A stretch of DNA of 29,836 nt from Amphimedon queenslandica. Lineage: Eukaryota > Porifera > Demospongiae > Haplosclerida > Niphatidae. The position numbers and the translations under genes were made by a program. The stretch is from positions 1,478,004-1,507,839 of the forward strand of contig NW_003546242.1 in the NCBI RefSeq assembly GCF_000090795.2, in the 5' to 3' direction. Below the pieces are notes generated by a model. The model made no database searches, was not told the origin of the DNA, and was given only the letters and a program-made list of their open reading frames with translations. Below are positions 17,936 through 27,249 of the stretch, one piece after another; positions within the stretch are counted from its first letter, which is position 1, and each line of letters opens with the position of its first letter.

Positions 17936-20650
17936 AAAGATATTTATCAAAAACTTGAAGTTCACCATTTCTTAAATCTTCTAGCAAAGGAAAGACATAC
18001 TCTTTATCTTCTAAATCGTAAACTACTCGATATTCCTTATTGTCTTGTTTGTTCTCTAGAACAGTACCTCTTAACAACTCCAATCCTTCATCAGATTCAA
18101 ACAAGTGATCAATCCTCTTGTTAACTAAGAGCTCAGGGTTACACGGAAATAATTATCATTCGAAAAAGATTGCTGTTCAGCAGGTAAAAGTTTCAATAGA
18201 TTACTTGAAAGCTGAGTGCTGTTTTCCTTGGTGGAAAGAAAGAAATACACTCTTATCATCATGGATCTGTTCCAATACTTTCTTATGAAAATTAATCTCA
18301 AGTTTCAGGGCATCACACTTAGCCTTAGCTGACTTTAACTGACGTAAACACTTTTCAATCTCCATCTTTGTTGTCCACAAACCTACTACTTGAATCTTTT
18401 TCATCAATGCCTCTTTCATCTTAATATCCTTCTCTCTTTTTTGTAAATACTCCTTTTCTTTTTGCCTCACTGCTTCTTGACGCTTAACTCTATTTTTCTC
18501 TCTTCTTTTTAAAGATTTATGTCTTTGTGAGGGAGAAAGGGTTCTAGCAGCCTTTAATAGTTTTTCTCCCTCATTTTGTGACTTCTCCTGTAGCCATCTA
18601 AAAGTTTTATTATGTGAGAATAATATTAAAGATTTGAGAGCAATGTGAGTTGCATTGGGCTTTTCAGACATTAAACGATCAAGCACTGCAAAATCACACT
18701 CAGGATTTACATTATTAGTTGGTACGGAAGTTGTTTCTTCAACTATATTCGAGTCAGCAACAAAGTGATATATCCCACTTGGTAAATGGTCTAAGAGTAG
18801 GCGTACAGTAGCAGCAAAACTTCTGAAAACAATTCCTGTACAATCACATCATTTTCAGCTACCATAAACAGACATTTGTAAACATTGTCATTAGTTTCAT
18901 GCTGAGGTAGAAAGTTTGCCAATCTTTCAACTATTTTTTGAGCGTCTTCACACCATTCCTCAAACTTCTCTTTCATACTAGTATAAACTTCATTCATGGT
19001 TAAAATAGAAGTTAAAGCCAGTTGCCAATGGCACCAGAGTGCATCCGTTGTCAATTTATCAATAATACGAAGTGCCCTACAACCAGCCAGGTATTGTGGC
19101 ACTTTTAGGTCAGCTAAAATGGCTTGCAGCAAGAAATTTAGTGATCCTTGAGAAGTTGTCAAATACTGTAATGCATGATTTCTCAGAAAATAAACTCCAG
19201 CTGCATCATAAAATAGTATGTTAAACTGATTTCCATGGAATGCTGCCAATGGTATCTGGTCAATGCCTCTGTTTTGAAGAAAAGCACGGGAATGATGAGA
19301 ACACCCAGCTTGTTGCGAACCTCTAGCATGAAAGGATTTGCAAGCAGTTCGAATAAGTTTGCAAGCAATTCGAATAAGTCGTTGAGTTCCTGAAGATTTG
19401 CAACTTGCTGGTAATTTGTCTCCCAAATTTTTAATGAAGCTTCAGCACATTCTGCTAATCCAACAAGGAAGTGTAACCCACAAGAGAAGTTATTAATCTT
19501 TGCTAACTGCTTCCTTTCAGATTCACTTACATTAGACCAGTTAGCCATTACCTCGGGTATTATGTCTGGTCTGCAGTCTGCTAAAGGTCATTAAAAAGCT
19601 TGTCAGCTGCATGACGGTCTCACATTGTGTTTTTCAATTTAGAAATAATTTTGGATGAAACTTTATCCTGACTAATCTGCTTATGAACCATGTCTAAATC
19701 GTCTAAAATCTCTTTCAAAGTATGTAATGTATTCTAAGTATCTAATGTATTTTAAACTGATCCAGAAAATAGAAGGCGAATACCAAGGTATATGAGCCAT
19801 CCTTAGTGGCAATATCAAAAGTAGCAAAGTGGTTGCCATATTTGGTGGTACCATCAGTTTAGATTGTAAAATTCAGCATATCATCTTTCACCTAGTTGTA
19901 TTTCAGATATAGACAGGCCTTCCAACATCATTCTACATAAAACTGTATGGCTAGGAAAATGTCCAATAGGCTGATGTACAATATGCTTTATTACCGATCT
20001 AATGACAGGTTCCACATTCCTGATTCCGACATTGAGAGACAAAAGTTTGTAGCAGCAATTTCGTACAACATCCGTAAAATTACCTTTATAAAAGGTCACA
20101 ATAAGTTCATCGCTGGACAACTCACTTAGCTTATCTTCAAGTTCAATATTACAATCATTAATGTTCTGTATATCCTGCCGTAAAACAAGAATCTCTTGTT
20201 GCTTATCCATAATAGGTTCAATTTCTCGATCTTCACTTGATGATTTAATTTGGATAGCCTTCGTTTTCCAGTAATTAGTTTTGTGTCTAAGTTGATTTTT
20301 GTCCTTTTTCAGCTGCTGAACAACAGACTGTATCTGTGAGAATTTCATTTGTAGTGTTTCCAACTCCATTTTCTGCTAATCAAGCCGCTCTGCCTGCACT
20401 GAAATAGCTTTATCCCTACGACCAAATTTTTTTGTATTATGATGAAGTGAGTACATTCTTTCGTGCAGGTACTTAATACTAGGATCAGGAATTGACTTTT
20501 AGTGCTTCAGCTGTGCTAATTGACCAGGGAGTTCTTGATTGTTACTTTCTAAGTGTCATAATCTCTTCATTATTAAAACTTGAGTCAAGTGAGAAATTCT
20601 CCAGATCGGAAGAAAGATCAACTTGATTGAATACACCTATAATAATTATA
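17927..20650 (-). pseudogene. Copy B of the unnamed transposase-like family
   Basis: Minus-strand order: exon-like piece near 20640-20530 (VDLSSDLENFSLDSS) after a TATTATAG acceptor-like site; 20369-19881, a 162-codon open stretch with coiled coil (QLKKDKNQLRHKTNYWKTK), then YKLLSLNVGIRNVEPVIRSV and LCRMMLEGLSISEIQLGE; directly after a stop, TDGTTKYGNHFATFDIATKD near 19860-19800; about 19640, a counterpart of MSDRHAAEK damaged to a stop; 19548-19183, NNFSCGLHFLVGLAECAEAS and GTQRLIRIACK; 19250-18791, FHGNQFNILFYDAAGVYFLR and IIDKLTTDALWCHWQLAL; 18686-18201, LDRLMSEKPNATHIAL, a K/E-rich coiled coil and HKKVLEQIHDDKSVFLSF; 18125-17940, IDHLFESDEGLELLRGTVLE followed by EYRVVYDLEDKEY, the Tudor-like domain. 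It is about 44% identical to copy A by eye over one 55-residue stretch. Several long frames survive, but no complete protein is encoded. Confidence 0.65.
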
Positions 20651-20903
20651 TGTACTAGTCATAGACTAGTATAAGAACGTTCATGTAATAAACTATACAA
20701 TGCACATGGTAATGCTCATAATAAAAGTATTTTTAAACTTTAATTGTATGATATCACAGATATACTAAACATTCCTGTAATATAATTAAAAATCAAGGCA
20801 TTACATTTGATACATTGTTACTCAAAACGAATAGCCTACTATGTAATGTTATCTGCAACAAATACTCGAGGCAGAGAATATTGCTCATTCAGTAGTTGTG
20901 ATA
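20651..20903. other. No gene seen; 5' flank of copy B
   Basis: A+T-rich. It contains a palindrome around TACTAGTCATAGACTAGTAT near 20652-20671. It ends at the TA target of the following MITE. Confidence 0.45.
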
Positions 20904-21444
20904 CCATAGGTCGGGTTATATTTGCGGCTGCTAATATTCGTAATTTTTTCCCGTGGCTAGCAATTGCCATAACAACTAGATGCTATTTTAATTGAAAACG
21001 GCGCGTTATTGAAGCACAGCACCTGATTGCAGTGTTCCTGAGTTGTTATTCTTGCTGTTACCAATCTTTGAAGCTGCTTTAGCCAGTTCTTTTCAGATAA
21101 ACTCTACTCACTCTGCCTCGCTGTGTCTTGGGACTCTCCACCCATTCTAGTTATTGTTTTATTAACATGGGTGTGGTTTATAATCATGACCAACCAACCA
21201 GTAGTGATTTTGTAGTGAAGAACTCGAATGTAGCGGTCCATCTATACAAGAAGATAACTGATACAGAACAGGAGTCTGGAAACTGTTCAAGAGTAGCTAA
21301 TTAGCTGCTGGACACTGTAATTGTATAAACACGTGGATAATTGTCATAGCAACAATCAATTTCTTTCATGGTATTTCATTGAACTTCTTTATTAGTTTTT
21401 ATCTCTGCGAATATTAGCAGCCACAAATACAACCCGACCTATGG
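20904..21444. mobile_element. MITE family M1, copy 2, TA target duplication
   Basis: The ends CCATAGGTCGGGTTATATTT and (reverse-complemented) CCATAGGTCGGGTTGTATTT match over about 40 bases, continuing GGCTGCTAATATTCG. TA flanks both sides (20902-20903 and 21445-21446). The interior contains GACTCTCCACCCATTCTAGT, the complement of a block in copy 1. Its arms are closer to each other than those of copy 1, suggesting a younger insertion. Confidence 0.85.
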
Positions 21445-21465
21445 TAGTTTCTGCTGTTTTTCTGA

Positions 21466-21786
21466 TCAGCTTGGGAGCTTTTTGAGCTGACCCATTTTTG
21501 CTAATAGATGGTTAACAATCTGCGTAATTGCTTTTACAAAAGAAGGACAACCAGGCGATTTATCACAATAAAACCATTCAGATAAATTCCCGTATATGCA
21601 TTCAGGGTTTGCATACATAAACTGATACAGGCCCAACACACTTTCATTTGTCACAATTGATTTTGAAGTATGTCTCTGTTTACATGACTTACAGAAGACT
21701 TTGTAAAGGAGAGAAGGCTAGAGCTGGTGATATTCAACTTCTCCAGGATTGCTGACGAAGCCATTAATAACTACTGGACTAAAATT
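21466..21786 (-). pseudogene. Orphan exon-like fragment, unidentified
   Basis: On the minus strand, 21654-21466 is open and reads NESVLGLYQFMYANPECIYG, then SEWFYCDKSPGCPSFVKAIT and QIVNHLLAKMG. A shifted upstream frame begins at an ATG near 21768 with MASSAILEKLNITSSSLLSF. The composition, aromatic residues and Cys/Pro placement look like a real folded domain rather than chance. It lies upstream of copy B on the same strand, separated from it by the M1 MITE, and could be its first exon. Copies A and C show no clear equivalent, so this link is only a suggestion. Confidence 0.4.
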
Positions 21787-22540
21787 AATTAAAGTGTAAA
21801 TTAAAAAAATGCATTGAACATTTAAACTGCCTATTAGCAACCAAACACTTGGTTAAAGGTAGACACACATATCTACCATAGTTTCCTAGGCAAGTAATCA
21901 TGATAGTATTTGGAATTCATAAAGGATAAACGATGTTAAAAGTTAGAAGTCAATTTATAGGCAAAATGAAGGGATATAGTCATCAAATTCAAATTAGCAC
22001 CCCAAAACCCAAACAAGACTTACTTCTAACAGTTACGACAAGTACTTCACATACTTTTTTTACCTGTGACACGAAACTATTCTAATTACATGGATTGTCA
22101 CTGAGAAAAAAATTTTGAAACATTGAAGACTGGAAATTGCTACTAATGATGTCATGCATTTCCTTTGTTTGTGTAGTTTATATAGTGTATATACTGGGCT
22201 TGTGGTTTACAACAATAAAAATGTACTTTTTATTATAAGGTAATCATTCTTTTTGTTTTGAGTTACCACAAAACTGTCGGCACAGCATCAATAAAGGCAA
22301 GTAGAGTTCAGTATGCATGTTTATATTGTATATATGTATTATAGTGCAATTTACATGCTTTATTGTAATGTATTGTGGTTTTATTAAGTAGGTGTAAACA
22401 TGCATGACTGTATGATAAATTTACTCATTTTCTTGGCTACATAGCTACATGTATAACTGAATAAACTTGAATAGCAATAATTATGATAATTAAAAGATTT
22501 TAAAAGTTGTCAATCACTCATTTTTAATTTTTTATTTAGA
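21787..22540. other. No gene seen
   Basis: A+T-rich spacer between the divergent copies B and C. It ends at TTTTTTATTTAG, a splice-acceptor-like site at about 22529-22540 leading into copy C. Confidence 0.5.
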
Positions 22541-25449
22541 TTGTAGTCATCTGCTGAAGAAAGACTTGCTTCTGCAGGAATGGACACGTCAGTGCTCTTA
22601 AGTTCTGATATATCTGCACTTAAAGATGTGATGCTAACTAATGGAATCGTTTTAGATCTACATCACTTCATGAACAAATCAAAGATTTGTACTTACATGA
22701 CTATAAGGATTGGATTGCAGCCATACTCTGCTCAAAGTGGCCTGTTGAAGATCCACCAACAATTAAACCTTTGCGACAAAGTGCAATTGGACTCTCGAAC
22801 AAATTGTCAAAGCTAAGAATAGCTCACAACTCATAGGAAAATTTAAGTTCAATTACTAGTTTTTTCGAAGAAGAGTATCATCTCCATAATGTTTTTGTAT
22901 CTCAAGGCAGACAAATAAAATCATCACCCAAACATTCAAGCTCATCGTCTTCCTCAGTTGAGAAAACTTCAAAGCTGTTAATGAAAGGCTTTGTGAAGAA
23001 TTGTCCGAGCAGTCTTGTAACTTGGAGCGAACTGAACAAAAATTCTTCATAATGTTTTTGTATCTCAAGGCAGACAAATAAAATCATCACCCAAACCTTC
23101 AAGCTCATCGTCTTCCTCAGTTGAGAAAACTTCAAAGCTGTTAATGAAAGGCTTTGTGAAGAATTGTCCGAGCAGTCTTGTAACTTGGAGCGAACTGAAC
23201 AAAAATTCTTCATAATGTTTTTGTATCTCAAGGCAGACAAATAAAATCATCACCCAAACCTTCAAGCTCATCGTCTTCCTCAGTTGAGAAAACTTCAAAG
23301 CTGTTAATGAAAGGCTTTGTGAAGAATTGTCCGAGCAGTCTTGTAACTTGGAGCGAACTGAACAAAAATTGAAGACATTACAGTTAAGAATGCATTCAAA
23401 ACACAAATAATTGTAAGAAAATTAAGAGAGCAACTGAAGATTAAGAAAAAGGAAATAAAAGATGCGAAACAGCAAAGCAACTTTGTGAATTGATGATAGA
23501 GTCCTTGACTGTTGCACAAGCGCAACTGGGAGAAAAACTTTCTGAAATGGAAGGGGCTGTTTCACTCTACATACTGATGATGGTACCACTAAATGGTGAC
23601 ATTTTGGTACTTGTGATATAACAACTGAAGACAAAACGTATCATGTTGGTCTTAGACACATCTTTTCTGGCTCTGCCCAGACAACCCTTGATACATTCCT
23701 TGAAATTCTTGATGATTTGGACACTGTATGCACACAAGCAGGTGGTGCTTCAAGCAGGATGTGCTTCTGTATCAGATAAGATAATGTATAAAATCAAGAA
23801 TACTATGTCTGATAGGCATGCTGCAGAAAGCTGTTTTGTAATCTACTTGCTGACTACAGAGAGTATTCTTCCTCATGTTGTATCAAAATGGGATATGTTG
23901 TCAACTGGTAAGGAGACCAGAATATTCAAATGAACAATATTTGTGTGGACTTCATATCTAGTCAGGTTAGCGGAAAGTGCTGAAGCTACTCTAGCATTTG
24001 GAAACCATTGATGATGAAAGTCAGGGAAACTCATCAGGAACACAATTAATTAGAACTGCATTTCACTCAAGAGGATGTGAAAAGTCTGGTTGCTCAGTTC
24101 AGTTGCATACTTACCTTCGGAGTGTAGGTATCAGTGACATACCTCCATCATTGTTTTGAGGGAACCTTTTCAATATTATCTTTTATGATGGTGCAGGAGT
24201 GTACTATATGAGAGCACCCTTCGAAAAGTATTTGGTAGAGCATCATAATGGCCACTGAATGGACTCGTAAGAGCTGTAATGAGCAATTTTTGTGTCCCAA
24301 AGCATATGGAGGGGTGCAAGGCACAGGGAATCATTGATAAGTTAGTAACAGGTCCATTTTGGAGACAATTAGAATCATCTACAGCATCAATGCTTGACCT
24401 GAGTGACATTTACTGTAGAATAAAGCAATCGTTTGACTGTTGGGATGAAGATGCTACTTTAGTCATTGATAATCAAGAGGTATTGTTTCCTGAATTCACT
24501 AATTTTGATGACATTGTTTGCAAACAGTTATTTCAGCAATCACCTCATGACGATTTAACACAAGAAGCATTGGAACTGATTTTTAAGTGTGTTGCATTTA
24601 CCTCACAAAGGATAGTGATTGATCATCTACCTGGTAGCCAGTATTATTTTGTGAGTGACCCCAGATTGCTTTAGACGTGGCATATGTGCCTAAACAATCG
24701 TAGCACCAGAGAGCGATTTTTGCAATTCTGGATAGACTCCTATCACAAAAACCAAATATTGCCCTTTATTCACAAAACGAAGCAACACAATGGCTTTCAA
24801 GTAAAAGTGAAAAAGAAAAAAAAGACTACTTAGTGCTGCTAGAACATTGACATCTGTGTACAAGGCTAATTTTAAAAAGAGAAGAGAAGAAATAGTGCTA
24901 AAGAGACTAAAGGCTCACAGAGAGGGAGAAGAAAAGACAAGCAGAAGACACATGAGCATTGGTGAAAAAGAAAGAAGAGTTAACAGTAAAACTTGCTCAA
25001 TTTGTTTTTGAACTACAGTAGGTGAAGTTGAGAGAGGCTTGCATTCATTAGATTCGAAGAAGCAAGAGGCACTCAAAGTACAGATGAGCTTTTGGCGAAA
25101 GGTACTAGGACAGAATCATGAAGATAAGAATGTGTTCTACATTTCACACAATCGGAAGCCATTGTTTGAAATTGATCTGAAATTTATTTTGCCTAAAAAT
25201 TGCCTCAAAATAGCAATCTTGAACAGCAACTGTTTCTACCTAGTGAAACAGAAATTGCTCATGATCCTGAACTTTTGTTATATTGACGTATTAAGCATCG
25301 TTTTGAGTGTGATGGATCTCTTCAGGGGTTTGATGGAACCGTATTGAGCTATAACAAGGATACAGTGGATTACAGAGTACAGTATGACAATTAAGATAAG
25401 ATTCATACTTTGGATGATCTCAAAGAAAATGATCTTGAAGTACAGTAAT
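22541..25449 (+). pseudogene. Copy C of the unnamed transposase-like family
   Basis: Plus-strand order: 22680-22820, LHDYKDWIAAILCSKW and LSNKLSKLRIAHNS; 22860-23370, Ser-rich region interrupted by a 163-bp triplication; 23480-23570, counterpart of MMLEGLSISEIQLGE reading IESLTVAQAQLGEKLSEMEG; 23575-23730, DGTTKW, HVGLRHIFSGSAQTTLDTF and EILDDLDTVCTQ in three frames; 23787-23935, KIKNTMSDRHAAES, LPHVVSKWDMLSTGKE; about 23940, GLHF with the motif Cys probably lost; 24279-24674, a 131-codon open stretch with GCKAQGIIDKLVTGPFWRQL, SQRIVIDHLPGSQYYFVSD; 24720-24960, AILDRLLSQKPN and a K/E-rich region; 25039-25200, QMSFWRKVLGQNHEDKNVFY; 25290-25449, IKHRFECDGSLQGFDGTVLS with YRVQYDN, the Tudor-like end. 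Stops and shifts are numerous. It keeps the best-conserved middle section of the three copies. Confidence 0.65.
22885..23370 (+). repeat. 163-bp tandem repeat, three units
   Basis: Units start at 22885, 23048 and 23211, each beginning CATAATGTTTTTGTATCTCA. The third ends at 23370, just short of full length. They are almost identical (unit 1 has CCAAACATTC where units 2 and 3 have CCAAACCTTC). The period is not a multiple of three, so each unit moves the copy C frame. The first half-unit still reads as protein (NVFVSQGRQIKSSPKHSSSS), showing that the array grew from copy C coding sequence. Confidence 0.9.
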
Positions 25450-26634
25450 ACTTTTATTAATGAAGCACTGTGGTGCAATGGACTCGCCCGCTGGAATTCA
25501 CCTGAGTGATGTGTTACTTGTACTGTGATATTTTAAGTAATTAAACAAAATTAGTATTACTGACTGCATAGTTATATAATTAAAATAAGCTATGGGTGTT
25601 GTCAACACTAGCTAGCTAGCTAAATCATGGGACATGGGTAGGAGAAAAAAGAAAAGCTGAAATTTATTTTAGCATCTGAAGATCTATTCAACCAAAAAGT
25701 TGGCACAAAAAATTTTCTTAGATATTTAAAAGAGACTGAGAGAGTTTGCTTGCTCCTGCTTTCCCTAGTGCCACCTGAAAAATATTCAGAGGCCAAATCA
25801 CAAACTTTGAGCAACTGTAACTCACAAATAACGAAGTTGGAACAAAATCGTTCAATTAGTTTATTGTTAAATGGGATTTTCTACCTCTGAAGCAAATCTC
25901 GCCCCTGTAGAGTGAAAACAATCTTTCACTTGGAGAGAGGTCCCCTAGTTTAGCAGTTCACAGCTTTTTGGTGCCACGGAAAGCTACAAGAGCGTTACTA
26001 GATGAAAGAAAGCAACTATATCTGTTGCTAGAAGAAATATAGCTTTTAAACGCTCAGATAAAAAATACATTTTATAAAAATCAATTAACTGTGTGGACAG
26101 AATGATAACCTAGCTGCTTAGTACCTGCCTACACCAGCGAGTTTAATAATTTTAAGTATTATCAATGTCTCTCACTAATTTTGTTTTGTCCCACCTTTTT
26201 AGGTTTCCTTGCTGCTTCATATTAACATTACTAAAATAGAAACACAACCTTTATGTTGTAGTTTTTGTTTAAAATTATTTAGTTGTGGTCAAACAAAGTA
26301 ATTTTTACAAGAGGTGAATTCTAGAACAGTCATGAGAATAAATGTGCTTCTTGGATATTATGTAAATTCTTTGGTTAAGAGAGTATTGAAACTAATTTAT
26401 GGGAAGGAAAAATCATTGTTTTTCATTAATAAACCGCACCCAGTTATGTGTGCCGTATTTTGCTTATTTCTTATTATAAGATAAAGTTAAGATCTTCAAC
26501 AGTTGCTTTCTGGCTACCTGTTTGACCAAACAGTGGTTTTGATCTCAAATTGCTCGCTTAAGTTTGCTAACAATTATTGTAGTGTTGGCCTATAAAGCAA
26601 ATCAAAGTAAAATTTTTATGCGGAATCACTACAA
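25450..26634. other. No gene seen
   Basis: A+T-rich. A short CTAG run (CTAGCTAGCTAGCTA) occurs at about 25609-25623. A 64-codon minus-strand frame at 25620-25814 has no motif. No inverted-repeat pair or RNA gene was recognised. Confidence 0.45.
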
Positions 26635-27042
26635 TATACCAGCAAATATTAATTCTGTTGTATCACCATGGCTTACCAACCTTTCCATATTGAAATCTGC
26701 TGTAGACTCTGCCTTTAACATAACTACTAAGGTGCTGCTACAAAAAGGCGTGTCTCAGGGTGGGCGGACTGCAGAAAACCACGGCTTACCTCCCATCTTT
26801 AACTTCTTGTATAGAAACTTCTCCAAGCTCCAGATCTATATGAGGCTCAGAATCTCCCTCTGAATCTATTGTTAGATCTATTACATCCTAGATAGGGTGA
26901 CCATTGCTTTCCATTTGTCAACCTACAGGTCGGTATGACATATGTTATTGAGTATTTCTGTATACTCTAAATCATTTCTTAATTTTTGTATTTTTCTGTT
27001 TCTTATTTCTTAATTTCCCATTCCTACTTTTATAACTACCCA
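26635..27042 (-). pseudogene. MULE 5' fragment (minus), head-to-head with MULE copy 2
   Basis: Homologous to 11246-11666. On the minus strand it reads VIDLTIDSEGDSEPHIDLEL then GEVSIQEVKDG, ending at a GTAAGCC splice-donor-like site. The VIDLT core followed by acidic and Ser residues is the pattern of a SUMO-interacting motif. Only the first exon, part of the first intron and the 5' border are present. It lies 5' to 5' with the plus-strand MULE copy 2, with GAAATACGGAAA-type border sequence between them. Confidence 0.55.
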
Positions 27043-27249
27043 CCTTCGCATACTTTTGCTAGGTCATTTCGCAGGGCAACTGATAAAAGCCAGAATAGAA
27101 ACCAAAGAAACACGGAAATGAAATGAAATGGAGAAATACGGAAACGAAATGGAATCAGTGTGCATGCTCAATTGCTCATCAAGTACTGAGTTTGTTGGTG
27201 TCCTCAGTGGTGTTTATCTAGCATCTACCCTCTATGTCTCAAATTCTTA

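Noticed and set aside
22856-23406. Minus-strand frames of 73-113 codons with internal repeats (LRKTMSLKVWVMILFV)
   Set aside because: They are shadows of the 163-bp tandem array, whose original coding strand is plus, as part of copy C.
25460-25530. Possible tRNA-like segment around GCACTGTGGTGCAATGG
   Set aside because: The bases do not form an acceptor stem, and D and T arms with the invariant tRNA bases are missing.
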